A stretch of DNA of 21,787 bases from Neocallimastix lanati (nom. inval.) (GCA_016946835.1 JACVTC010000356.1:17501-39287); one strand, 5' to 3'; positions 10,401-19,605 are shown, numbered from the stretch's first letter. The notes: a model not told the origin generated them from the letters alone. Program-made: numbers and translations.

Positions 10401-11462
10401 GATTAACACATCTTCTGAGTAATCATCATTCATCGTTGCTAAACGTATTCGTCCTGCACTAACTCCTATAGGTTCGTACTGATAAGGTAATTTATCTAAA
10501 AATTGCTTTGTGATAATACTTAAGTTGCTACATGAATCTATTAAAGCCTTACCACGAACTCCATCTACTATTACATCAACCATAGCAATATCATCTTCTT
10601 GTGGTTCATGATGTTTACTTTTATATGTATGATCTATATTGTTCGTTATTATTGTAGTAGCACACATATTATCCACTGCACCTGAAATTTTAGTATTATT
10701 CTTTTCTAATTTAAGTCCTTGTGATACTTGAGACCGTATCTTTGGAGCAACGTCCAATAATTGTCCAAATGTAATATTGCAATTACTGGAGTTTAAATCT
10801 TTGATCACGTCATAACTATCACAATCAGTTTGCATTTGTATTCTTCTTGGAATTCTAGTTGGCATAATTTCAGTTGACTTTTCTGATGATTTTTCTTGAA
10901 TTAATTTATTTAAAGTTTGTTTAGAATTATTTCCTTCCTGAGAAGTTTCTTCATTAATAATATTAACATTACTATTTTTATTATTTTCCACAGAAGTACT
11001 AGTACTAGCTCTTTCCTTGTCTCTTAGCTCTTTCTCAATCCTCTTTTCTTTCTCTATTCTGGGTTGAGTCATAATCGAAGGATGTAATTGAGTTGTTGGC
11101 TTTTTGACTGGTCGCGATGTTCCCCTTAATTGATTTTCTTTTTGTTTTCGTAAACCTGGAGTAACTATTGGCTTAGGATCATCTCTTAGACTACGGTGAA
11201 CCCTCTTTCCTCTTTGGTCACTAGTCTCTTCATCTTTAGGATTTGCCTTTCTCTTTATAACGTTTACTAAGTAATCCAATTCTTTGGAACCATCCGACTC
11301 ATCATCAAAATCTTCGTAATAATCCGTAGTAGTACCTTCTTGGAAATCAGCAATTTCTTCATAATCATCATCTTCTTTTAAGTCAACTGTTTTTGGACGA
11401 TGGCAGACTGAAGCAATTTTTTTGACGATGGGAGTGCTTCTACTCCCTTTTAGTGGTTTAAA
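7461..11462 (-). CDS. pol: Pol polyprotein (PR-RT-RNase H-IN), made as Gag-Pol
   Basis: About 1,333 codons, entered by -1 frameshifting from gag; residues are counted from the slip site at 11462. An acidic and basic linker precedes an aspartic protease with LIDSCSNLS (D309-S310-C311, where retropepsins normally have D-S/T-G). Reverse transcriptase (about 540-720) shows LDLYSGYHQI (D598) and FIDD (D662, D663). RNase H (about 805-925) has D809, E852, D879 and D923. Integrase has a zinc site H995, H999, C1029, C1032, then D1061, D1120 and E1156, an exact D,D(35)E spacing, and a GPMKV variant of the GPY/F module near 1293. No chromodomain follows. No ATG precedes the protease closely (the frame at 11279 opens with TTG), which supports frameshift expression rather than an independent start. 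It ends 23 bp before the 3' LTR. All catalytic residues except the protease glycine are present. Confidence 0.93.
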   Translation of the reverse strand, partial: FKPLKGSRSTPIVKKIASVCHRPKTVDLKEDDDYEEIADFQEGTTTDYYEDFDDESDGSKELDYLVNVIKRKANPKDEETSDQRGKRVHRSLRDDPKPIVTPGLRKQKENQLRGTSRPVKKPTTQLHPSIMTQPRIEKEKRIEKELRDKERASTSTSVENNKNSNVNIINEETSQEGNNSKQTLNKLIQEKSSEKSTEIMPTRIPRRIQMQTDCDSYDVIKDLNSSNCNITFGQLLDVAPKIRSQVSQGLKLEKNNTKISGAVDNMCATTIITNNIDHTYKSKHHEPQEDDIAMVDVIVDGVRGKALIDSCSNLSIITKQFLDKLPYQYEPIGVSAGRIRLATMNDDYSEDVLIKVPVKINELELLVTCRIIDKEDPFYDILINLKTQIDNQLFIHPIRYSLCRFNDQGLIEEIAPINNEYDDEEKLLCVIKALNHQEAKQQLKTIEGLPPIKYIYDTVFQSTINSNYREAITKLLEEYIDIIATSSEELTPSDLSPHKIILKEGVKPIKQKFYRLSKLKTDILKEELTKLIYKRLIEPSCSEWSSPVVLMPKKNGRWRLCIDYRKVNEATKKDSYSLPNIEEIFDSLDGAKIFSTLDLYSGYHQILMDDDSVEITTFTTKFGNYQFKVMPFGLTGAPATFQREMNRILFPLIGKCVYNFIDDILIYSRTEEEHLEHLKQVLEIFKEHKLKINIEKCSFMQTEVEVLGHKVSSEGLSPLENKVEAIKEWKAPSNIHELRSFLGAIGYYRNFIKDFAKVTAPLCTLLRKGIKFEWKKEQEESFKILKERLINAPILRFPRFDREFIIRTDASYDGIGGVLLQKDDETGKEHPVHYISRSLSKSEKNYGITDLEGAALIYFINKLKSYIMGNPKQTIVYTDHRPLIGLLKSKEPQNSRHTRWCLTVSMLGIDLRYETGKNNVVADALSRMKNEKEKVVLTTQIIKEQDENLLSRTIKEFIEEKFTTIDGVDYFVDGNNYRKLVTDTKEKLQLIFQAHSIGHEGYYKTYQRLKKSYYWNNMVNDIKRIIGKCEKCQLNKSQPYPEPTEDKPTEVEGPFTHLGLDIIGPLSKTRNNNQYIIVVVDYFTKWVEAEPTENVTSQDVIKFLINVFARHGVPQIITTDNGTQFTSDMTKIFLDLYDVYVKFITPYHPESNGLVENRNKEIGKLLRLLEQQHKEWDEILPSALWALRTTKNSITNHSSFELVYGREDQQPFDIAARPTKGINKSSDEILLEKFVSHYQWVMEAASNIKNASKYWATRREEKTSMNQAKRIKPGDLVLVRNFNRTKLEPYFVGPMKVVKKQFNTVTLADPATNIQMNRNVHLKNIVKFNSAST
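11410..11462 (-). promoter_or_regulatory. -1 ribosomal frameshift site with pseudoknot
   Basis: The slippery heptamer U UUA AAC (11456-11462) is in the gag frame, two codons before the gag UAA at 11450. After an 8-nt spacer comes a 6-bp stem GGGAGU/ACUCCC (11430-11447). Its loop AGAAGC can pair over 5 bp with GCUUC at 11410-11414, forming an H-type pseudoknot with a 15-nt second loop. The pol frame is exactly -1 to gag. Element 2 keeps the same arrangement. Confidence 0.88.
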
Positions 11463-12367
11463 TGATTTTCATAAAACTTCTTGCGGTTATTTTCCAATAT
11501 AGAATTTAATTTAGGACAGTTTCGTTTGGTATGTCCTTCATTGCTACAAAACCAGCAAGTACTAATTTTCATTTCTTTCATCTTGTTAGTGAGATTTTCT
11601 ATAGATACATTTTTGTGGGTTTTTGGTTTGTTAAAATCATTTGAAATGTTCTTATTAAAATTACTTTTAGAGTTAAGGAGATTGTAACGAGTCTTATCAT
11701 AATATTCAGTACTATTTTTAATAGATAAACGATCAACTTTTTCAGCTATAGCGAATGCTTTAGTAATAGAAATATTGTCTTTAAGCATAACCTTTCTCCA
11801 TGCGTCAGGATTATTGGTTAAGGAATCTGCATAATCTAAAACACTAATTTTTCTTCTTCTCTTTTTATCCAATTTATGGTACAAAGATCTATAACGGACA
11901 TTAAAATCTTTAACTTTCTCGTTCTTCTTTATTTTCATGGAACGTAATTCTCGTAACAAATTGGTTTGATCTTCTTTAAGTCCATAGAAAGTCTTCAGAT
12001 GATTTATTATTTCATCAAGGCTTGGGTAAGTGTTAGTAGATTCACTTTCTTCATCATCTTCTCCTTCACTATCGCTATCGAAATCAGAATCTTCATCTTC
12101 AGTAAGGTCATTTCCATCTTCTAGTTCTTGGATAATTTCTCTTGGTTCTCCAGAAGCCGTTAATATACAAGCAGTAAAAATAGTTTCAGGATCCTTGATA
12201 TGTTGGTATTTTATCCATGCCTTTAACTCATTTGCCCAGGAGTTGATGTCAAGGTTTTGTTTAGTAAGCTTTTCAAAATCTTTTAATTCTTTCTTTAATT
12301 CTCTGAAGCTAAGCTTACTTTCTGGAGTACTCTCTGTTGGAGTACTGGAAGTACTGGATGTTCTCAT
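11450..12367 (-). CDS. gag: Gag structural protein with CCHC zinc knuckle
   Basis: 305 residues beginning at the first ATG after the leader. The start is Ser/Thr-rich; the element 2 copy aligns from SFKELKKELRD against SFRELKKELKD here. A capsid-like helical region covers about 20-220, interrupted by a strongly acidic stretch at about 82-109 (EDEDSDFDSDSEGEDDEES), likely disordered. One zinc knuckle follows, C271-X2-C274-X4-H279-X4-C284, for RNA binding. Gag forms the particle that packages the element RNA. The last codons contain the frameshift heptamer, so a fraction of ribosomes continue into pol. The similar length and matching blocks in element 2 support the start. The Gag class is assigned from the zinc knuckle and position; the capsid part shows no hallmark I can name. 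Confidence 0.92.
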   Translation of the reverse strand: MRTSSTSSTPTESTPESKLSFRELKKELKDFEKLTKQNLDINSWANELKAWIKYQHIKDPETIFTACILTASGEPREIIQELEDGNDLTEDEDSDFDSDSEGEDDEESESTNTYPSLDEIINHLKTFYGLKEDQTNLLRELRSMKIKKNEKVKDFNVRYRSLYHKLDKKRRRKISVLDYADSLTNNPDAWRKVMLKDNISITKAFAIAEKVDRLSIKNSTEYYDKTRYNLLNSKSNFNKNISNDFNKPKTHKNVSIENLTNKMKEMKISTCWFCSNEGHTKRNCPKLNSILENNRKKFYENHLNH

Positions 12368-12523
12368 AAAATAAAATTTATTGTATCTATAGAATGCTAA
12401 ACCTCGTAATGTATAAATTGTTATAAAAAAGTAAAAATAAAAAAAATTAAAAAAAAATAAATCTTTTAACTAATAAAATTATTAATTATTTATTATTATT
12501 AATCACTTATTAAATTATAATAA

Positions 12524-12688
12524 TCGTGCAATCTGATAGTACACACTGTCTGACGTGCAGCTTACCTCTTGAAAGGTGTCATGCCACGCGTGTGCCACGG
12601 TTACTATTTTCAATATAAAAAATAGCAGTCCAGAGCCTACTAGCCCAATTACTATGTAGGATAAACTTAACCCGGAAATCTATGCACG
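12524..12688 (-). promoter_or_regulatory. Conserved structured leader block, copy 1
   Basis: Far richer in GC than its surroundings and nearly identical to 20038-20198 in element 2. It contains the self-complementary CACGCGTG (12585-12592), a hairpin CTATTTT/AAAATAG (12604-12625) and a second stem CCTACTAG/CTAtGTAGG (12637-12660 region). A perfect 5' splice-site-like AGGTAAGC occurs on the coding strand at 12560-12567. The position suggests RNA packaging, dimerisation or leader splicing; the role is inferred. Confidence 0.7.
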
Positions 12689-12849
12689 AATATTAGTTTA
12701 ATTTAATATTAATTAATATTTTTAACAATTAATAATAATTAGTTAAAAATATAAAAATTGTTTTCTTTTTTAAAAAAATATTTGTTTTATTAGAAAAATT
12801 ATTTATTAATATTATAATTTTATCCCCAATGTATTAATTTATTATTATA

Positions 12850-12868
12850 TTCCCCGATATCTCCACCA
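12850..12868 (-). other. Primer-binding site of element 1
   Basis: The plus strand reads TTCCCCGATATCTCCACCA, the form of a tRNA 3' end with CCA, 8 nt from the LTR at 12877. The identical 19 nt occur at the same place in element 2. I could not name the tRNA. Confidence 0.8.
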
Positions 12869-12876
12869 ATTTTTCA

Positions 12877-13661
12877 TGGTATGGTTCATATAATTTTAGG
12901 AATATAATAATAATTAACACAAATAATAAAATTACAATAAAAAAAAAATAATTTGTTTTAAAATCAATGTTTATTTATTTAAATTTATAAAAGAAAAATA
13001 ATAATATAATTATTTATTTAATAAAAGTAAGTTATTGATTATATTTTATTTCACTAAAAATTACATGTATTTATATTTTTTTATCAAATTAAAATTTGTA
13101 AAGCCTAACTATTTTTTTAATAAACTAATTACTAATTATTTTTATAAATAAAACATTTAAATTGAAATTGAATTATTATTTTAGTTAATAATATTATTGT
13201 TATAAATAGTAGTTATATATTATTGAATTATTAATTATTTAATAATAGTTTAATACTAATATATATAAAATAAAAATAAAGAGATTATACAGAATATTTT
13301 ATTGTGGTTTAGTTAAATTTAGTAATTAAAAATAAATTTAAATTGATAACGAAAATTTTAATAACTAATTAAATAGATTTGATTATTTTCAATATAACAT
13401 AATACAAAAGAAATATAATATTAATATATTAAGTGGGCAAGGACAATATTGGCTAAAGATTTTTAATACATTATATAGAATCGGATCGATAATTCAAAAA
13501 GGAATTATAAGTTAATTGGTGATTTATTAACTTAAGATTTCTATTTAGTAATATTTGAAGAATATTGGAAAGTTCCAATTATATAGAATAGAATAATCTA
13601 TAAGGTTAGAATAATTTATATTATTCTAGCACAATTAGTATTATTTGTTCATTCTGTATAA
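12877..13661 (-). repeat. 5' LTR of element 1
   Basis: 785-bp copy of the repeat at 6653-7437, apparently identical except TATAA against TATTA at the end. It would carry the promoter for leftward transcription; no core element is claimed. Confidence 0.9.
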
Positions 13662-13665
13662 CAAT
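13662..13665. other. CAAT junction between elements 1 and 2
   Basis: CAAT (ACAAT with the shared A) between the end of element 1 and the TG start of element 2. It matches 6649-6652 on the other side of element 1. Confidence 0.6.
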
Positions 13666-13999
13666 TGTTAAGGTTTTAGAGAATTAAATAAAAATAAAGT
13701 AAGGAAACACAAATTTTATTTATTTATTTATTATTTTTATTTATAAATTTATTTGATTTTATTTGATTTTATTTTATTTTATTTGATTTTATTTGATGAT
13801 ATTTAAAAATTAGTAGCAAAATTTACAACTATTTATACTTTTTTTTCAAGGCATAAAAGTTGTTCTTGCCACTAAATTACATTTTATTATTATTTTTCTT
13901 TTTATATATAAAAACTATTAAATTTAAATTGATTTTTATAATCAATTATATAAAATTTAATTATAACAATATAAATAAAATACATTTATAATATTAATA

Positions 14000-14038
<39 letters not shown>

Positions 14039-14525
14039 CTATCTAAAATATTACTAATAAGAATTTATTTAATTGGCTAAAATTTTTATTACAATCTGTT
14101 AAAATATTCAAATAAAAATAAAAATACTATTCTAATATAAAGGTTTTTAATAAAATAAAATATTTTTCAATATAAAATAAAACATTTCGATATAAAATTT
14201 TATAATAAAAGTTAAAATATAATATATAAATTTTTAATTATCAATATATAAAAATATTATTAATACAAATTTTCATTATTAATATAAAAATAAAAAAATA
14301 AGATTTATTATTAATATTGTTAATATAAGTTTTAAATATATAAAAATATTACTATTAATATAAGATTTAATATAAAAATTATAAAGTTTAATATAATTTT
14401 TGATCTAATTTTTAATCTTTGAATTTAAAAATTTATTAAAGTACAAAAATAATAATGTACACATAATGTATTAGAAATAAATCGTAGATTTAATTAAGAA
14501 TGCATTATTTAGTACATTCTTATCA
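13666..14525 (-). repeat. 3' LTR of element 2
   Basis: 860 bp, plus-strand ends TGTTAAGG...CTTATCA, matching 20893-21747. It includes an uninterrupted run of 30 T (14004-14033) and a TTTGATTTTA-type short repeat near 13740-13800 that differs from the other copy. Confidence 0.9.
14004..14033. repeat. Poly(T) run, 30 nt, in LTR of element 2
   Basis: Homopolymer that reads as poly(A) on the element coding strand. The corresponding run in the other LTR (21218-21257) is 40 nt. Confidence 0.9.
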
Positions 14526-14535
14526 AGATGCCCCG
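14526..14535 (-). promoter_or_regulatory. Polypurine-tract candidate of element 2
   Basis: On the coding strand CGGGGCATCT precedes the 3' LTR directly, matching the element 1 arrangement. Confidence 0.45.
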
Positions 14536-14543
14536 ACGAAGAC

Positions 14544-17500
14544 TCAAGCTTCTCTGTAAGCGGAGTTAAACTTTACTAAATTTTTAAAAGTGAACATTCC
14601 TATCGAGTTGCTTTCCAGTCTTCTGATCGATTAGGGTTGCCGTGTTGAATTGAATTTTTAAAATTTTAAATGGTCCATTGTAATATGGTTCTAGCTTAGT
14701 GCGGCTAAAGTTTCTAACAAGAACAAGATCACCAGCCTTTAATTCTTTTCCTTTTTCATACTTATTTGTTCTTCTCGTCTTGTTGCCCAATACTTGTTAG
14801 CATTCTTCACATTTTCGCATGCTTCTCTAGTCCATTGATAATGACGAACAAATTTTCCATTAAAATTTCATCATACGATTTACCTGCATTTTCAATTGTT
14901 CTTATGGCTATATCATAAGGCTGTTGGTCTTCTCTTCCATATACTAATTCAAAACTAGAATGTCCGGTAGCTGTGTTTTGGTAGTTCGAAGTGCCCATAA
15001 AGCAGAAGGTAAAACTTCATCCCAATCTTGATTTTTCCTTCCTAATAAACGAAGTAATTTTCCAATTTCTTTATTTCGATTTTCAGTAAGGCCATTTGAT
15101 TCAGGGTGGTAAGTAGCTACAAATTTAACATATACATCATAAAGATCAAGAAAGATTTTAGTCATATCAGAAGTGAATTGGACTCCATTATCAGTAGTAA
15201 TAACTTGAGGCACACCATGTCTTGCAAAAACGTTTATTAAAAATTTAATTATATCAGAGGAAGTTATGTTTTCAGTGGGTTCGGCTTCAACCCATTTGGT
15301 AAAGTAATCAACAGTTACTATAATATATTGATTATTATTTCTTGTTTTTGGTAACGGTCCTATAATATCTAATCCTAAATGCACAAAGGGACCCTCCACT
15401 TTAGTTGGATGGTTTTCGGTTGGTTCTGGATATGGTTGAGGACGATTTAACTGGCATTTTTCACAATTACTAACAATTCTTTTGATATCTTTAATCATAT
15501 GATTCCAATAAAAGTTTTTCTTAAGTCTTTGATATGTTTTGTAATATCCTTCGTGGCCAATATTATGAGCTTCTAAAATTAATTTAAACCTTTCATTTTC
15601 GTCCGTTATTAATTTTCTATAATTTCCATTGTCGATAAAATAATCTTCACCATCAATAACAGTAAACTTTTCATTAATAAATTCTTTATAACTTTAGATA
15701 ATAATTCTTCATTATTTCCATTAGTAATTTTTGTTAATAATATCTTTCTCTCTTCCTTACTTTTCATTCTTGAAAGAGCATCAGCTAACACATTCTTTTT
15801 GCCTGATTCATATTTTATATTAATTCCGAGCATACTAGCGGTTAGACACCATCTTGTTTGCCTTGCATTCAAAGGTTCTTTATTCTTAAATAAACCAACT
15901 ATGGTTTATGATCTGTGTAAATAGTTGTAGTAATGGATTTCCTTCAATATAAGATTTAAATTTAGTCATACAGTAAACAAAGCGGTTCCTTCTAAATCGG
16001 TAATACCATAATTCTTTTCAGCTTTCTTTAAACTTCTACTTATAAAGTGTATTGGATTGCTCCTTACCGGTTTCTTCTTCTTTTTGTAAAGAACTCCACC
16101 AATTCCATTATACGAAGCATCAGTTCTAATGATAAAAGGTTTGTCAAATGACGGAAATTTTAGAATAGGTGCATTGATTAATTTTTCTTTAGGAGTTCAA
16201 AGCTTTCTTGTTGTTCTTTATTCCATTCATATTTGGTATTCTTTTTCAATAATTTACATAAAGGTGAGGTAATTTGAGCATATTTAGGAATAAAATCACG
16301 ATAATATCCCACTGCTCCTAAAAATGATCTTAATTCATGAAGTGATGAAGGGGCTTCCCACTTCTTAATAGCTGTTATCTTACTTTCCATGGACTTAATC
16401 CTTTAGTAGTAAGTTTGTGACCTAATACATCAACTTCAGTTTGAAGAAAATGGCACTTTTCAATATTAATTTTTAACTTGTTTTCTTTAAATACTTCTAA
16501 TACTTGTTTAATATGAATTAAATGTTCTTCGATACTTTTTGAATAGATCAAAACATCATCAATAAATACATAAACAAATTCACCAATAAAAGGGAATAAA
16601 ATTTTATTCATTTCTCTTTGGAAGGTTGAGGGAGCTCCAGTAAGTCCAAAAGGCATAACCTTAAATTGATAATTTCCAAACTTAGTAGTGAAAGTGGTTA
16701 CTTCAACGCTTTCTTCATCCATTAAGATTTGGTGAAAACCAGAAAATAAATCAAGAGTTGTAAATATTTTAGCTCCTCCGAGACTATCAAAAATTTCATC
16801 TATATATGGAACTGAATAAGAATCTTTTTCTGTCATATCATTGACTTTTCGGTAGTCAATGCACAAGCGCCACTTTCCATTGTGTTTTAGAATGAGTACT
16901 ACTGGAGATGACCATTCTGAACAGGATGGTTCTATCAATCCTTTTCTTAATAAGCTTTGTAAGTTCTTCTTTTAAGATATCTGATTTTAATTTAGTTAAC
17001 CTATAACTTCTTAATTTTACTGGCTTTGCATTTGCTTTCAAACGGATCTTATGTGGTGAAAGTTTAGAAGGAGTTAGTTCTTCTGTTGAAGTGGCAACTA
17101 TGTCAATCATTTCTTTGAGAATTTTAATAATTTGTTCTTTATAATCTTTATTTAAGGTACTTAAAAATTCATCACTCTCAATAAATTCCATTGGAGTTAA
17201 TTCCTTTATAATTTCCTTTTCATTATTCGTTTCTTTCAACTTTTCTAATAGTGCAGATTATACTTTCTTCATCATAATATTGATTATTTATTTTAGCTAT
17301 TTCTTCGTATTCACTTTCTGACAAAGTTTACATAGACTGTTTAAGGTTGGATGAATAAATAAACAATGATCGATTTGAGTTTTAAAGTTTATTAACATAT
17401 CATAAAATGAGTCTTCTTTCTCAATAATTCTAAAGTCCGCATTAAATTCATAATTATTAATTTTTACTGGTAATCGAACAATAATTCCTTCCGAGTATTC

Positions 17501-18530
17501 TTCATCTTGTGTTGCTAGTTGGATTCTTCCACGACTTTTTCCAACTGTTTCATATTCACCAGGTAATTTATCAAAATACTGCTTAGTAACGATGCTTAGG
17601 TTACTACAAGAATCAATTAAAAGTTTTCCTAGTACTCCGTCAACACTTGCATCAACCATTGCTAAGTCTTCTTCGGCTACTTCATTACTTTTACTTATGT
17701 AGCTATGGTCATAGTTATTTACTAATAAAGTTCGTGCTATTACATTGTCTACAGTTCCAATTATTTTAGACTTTTCTAACTTTAAACCTTGAGTTAATTG
17801 TGAACGAATTTTAGGACATGCATTCAAGAGTTGACCTATCGTAATACTGGATTTAAGATTATTTAAATCATCCATAATATTGTAAGGTTCTTTATTATTC
17901 ATCATTTTGATATTCCTTTTTACTAATTGAGTATTTCCCATTATTAGTTTCCTTAGTTTTTGTTGAAATTAATTTTTCCAAAGTATTAGTTTTATTTTGT
18001 TGATTATCTTTATTCATTTCTAGATCTTCTATTTCATTATCGATTACAAGTATATCTTCAGATTCAACTTTTTCCTTTCCTTTTGATGAAATAATTGTTG
18101 TTTCTTCTTTACTTTCTCTTACTCTTGTCATATTTCTTAATTCCTTTTCTTTTTGTTTTTCTTTGTTAATATTTGGTTGAGTTAAAATTGAAGGAAGTAT
18201 TTGATTTTTATAAACTTTATTTGGTTTATTATGCAGCTCATTTTCTTTCTTCTTTCTTAAAGCAGGAGTTGCAAAAGGACGTGGATTATCTTTTAAACTT
18301 TATGTACTTTCTTGGAATTATTTTCTTCTTTTTCGCTGTTATTATCATTCATTTTCTTTTACAGCATTTATAATGATATCATCCTCACCTAAAATCAGAT
18401 TCTTCAGATTCTTCGTAAAGGAATTATTATCAATTGGAGTATTCTTAGTAAAAGTATTATTTTGTAAATTATTTAATGAAGCTATTGTTTTGTCATTGGG
18501 AGTGCTTCTGCTCCCATTTAGAAGTTTAAA
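14544..18530 (-). pseudogene. pol: Degenerate pol of element 2
   Basis: All Pol domains of element 1 are recognisable in order but lie in different frames. The pieces are: linker and N-terminal part (breaks near 18300 and 17900), protease with the same DSC active site (17297-17941), the region before RT (16856-17239), RT with LDLFSGFHQI and FIDD (16375-16938), RT end and thumb (16178-16390), RNase H fragments (RNase H start about 15900-16175, then LADALSRM in 15609-15872), integrase with LGLDIIGPL, TTDNGVQFT and NGLTENRNKEIG (14944-15498), and C-terminal GPFKI (14584-14790). Most breaks are single-base indels, some in A/T runs. The final frame loss adds a T in a T-run just before the original end. 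The copy cannot make Pol. Several small breaks with otherwise good protein similarity suggest moderate age. Confidence 0.9.
18478..18530 (-). promoter_or_regulatory. -1 frameshift site of element 2
   Basis: UUUAAAC (18524-18530) in the gag frame is followed by UUC UAA, a 7-nt spacer and a stem UGGGAG/CUCCCA (18497-18516). The loop holds GAAGC, which can pair with GCUUC at 18478-18482. The slippery site, stem position and pseudoknot partners match element 1, while flanking bases differ. Confidence 0.85.
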
Positions 18531-19422
18531 GACTTTTTGGAATATATTTCTTTTTTATTTTTTTCCATAATCTTATTTAATTGAGGGCAATAGTATGAGT
18601 AATGACCTTCTTCCTTACAGAAGAAGCAAGTTTTAACGGATAAATTTCTCATTTTCTGGGTTGATTCTTCTATAATATCTTGAGGTTTCAGTTATTATTT
18701 GTTTGACTTGTTTGGAAAGTTTCGTTTCTTCTTTTAGGATAAAGTCTTGAAGTAGTACTGTTTTGATTATTTTGATTATGCTGGGAATTATTAACATTAT
18801 AGGTATTAATATTATTGTTCCTTACAGAAAGTCTATCTACTTTCTCGGCAATTTTGAAAGCTTTCTCCATACTTATATCATCTTTAAGGGATAATTTCTT
18901 CCAGGCTTCATAATTATTTTGAATAGAATCAATATAATCTAGTACACCAATGCGCTTTCTTCTCTTTTTATCAAGTTTAGTGTACAAAGTTCTATATCTT
19001 ACATTAAAGTCTTTAATCTTTTCGTTTCTTTTAATTCGCATTGCACGAAGTTCTTTAAGAAGTAAATTTTGGTCTTCTTTAATACCGTAAAAATTTTCAA
19101 GACTTGAAATAATTTTTTCAAGAGAAGGAAATTTATCATCATCAACATTTTCTTCTTCATCATCTTCTTCTTCATCTGATGAATCATCACTTTCATCATC
19201 ACTATCTTCTCCCAAATCTTCAATAACGCGTTGTACTTCACCAGAGCTGGTAAGTAAACAAGCATTAAATATTGTTTCCGGATCTGTGATACCTTGTATC
19301 TTGATCCAAAGTTTTAATTCAGTAGCCCAGGACTTTATATCTAAATTGTCCTTGCTAAGCTTCACTATGTCTCGTAATTCTTTCTTTAATTCTTTAAAAC
19401 TTAAAGTACTTTTAGTAGACAT
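18518..19422 (-). pseudogene. gag: Gag of element 2, broken before the zinc knuckle
   Basis: The probable start is the ATG at 19422, giving MSTKSTLSFKELKKE, which aligns with element 1 Gag; an in-frame ATG further upstream (19497) has no counterpart there. The capsid-like region and an acidic stretch (DDESDDSSDEEEDDEE) are intact. A one-nucleotide frame change near 18690 ends the frame at 18688. Downstream in the correct frame a zinc knuckle (CFFC-X4-H-X4-C, about 18590-18635) continues to the frameshift heptamer and a stop at 18518. The protein would lack its RNA-binding domain and could not reach pol. Confidence 0.88.
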
Positions 19423-19605
19423 TTCGTTTTTAGTTAATAATTTTTTTTTATTATAAATTAACGAGGTTATTAAATACGAATAAATTTGAAAGTCCAACTT
19501 TAAAAATATAATTTAACAAGTAATTTAATATCGAATCAAATTTTAAAACAATATATCTTAGTAATTTTTGAAAATAATAATTTTATTTGCTTTCTTAGTA
19601 AGTAT

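Larger units (their letters stand above)
12368..12876 (-). other. 5' leader of element 1
   Basis: Untranslated region of 509 bp between the 5' LTR and gag. It holds the PBS (12850-12868), an AT-rich stretch, the conserved structured block (12524-12688) and an AT-rich run up to the gag ATG. No ORF of note is present. Confidence 0.8.
6653..13661 (-). mobile_element. Element 1: intact Ty3/gypsy LTR retrotransposon
   Basis: A 7.0-kb element on the minus strand with the order 5' LTR (right), PBS, leader, gag, -1 frameshift site, pol (protease, reverse transcriptase, RNase H, integrase), G-rich tract and 3' LTR (left). RT and RNase H before integrase is the Ty3/gypsy order. Both LTRs are 785 bp and look identical by eye except near the last bases, and both reading frames are open. 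It is therefore recent and probably autonomous. It is flanked by CAAT on both sides. There is no envelope-like ORF and no chromodomain at the integrase C-terminus. Confidence 0.92.

Noticed and set aside
11279-11279. TTG at 11279 as start of pol
   Set aside because: The frame is open upstream to the slippery site; non-ATG initiation is not needed given the frameshift signal.
7438-11462. Viral origin of element 1 because of the coronavirus-like slippery site
   Set aside because: UUUAAAC is used by many unrelated retroelements and viruses; all domains are standard Ty3/gypsy.
11481-12374. Plus-strand frames opposite gag (11481-11687, 12030-12374)
   Set aside because: The Ser-rich one mirrors the acidic codons of Gag; both are antisense shadows.
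18173-18570. Two plus-strand frames opposite the element 2 gag-pol junction
   Set aside because: Antisense shadows of degenerate coding sequence; hydrophobic content follows from A/T-rich codons.
18999-19265. Met/Lys-rich minus-strand frame
   Set aside because: Out-of-frame reading of the acidic Gag segment.
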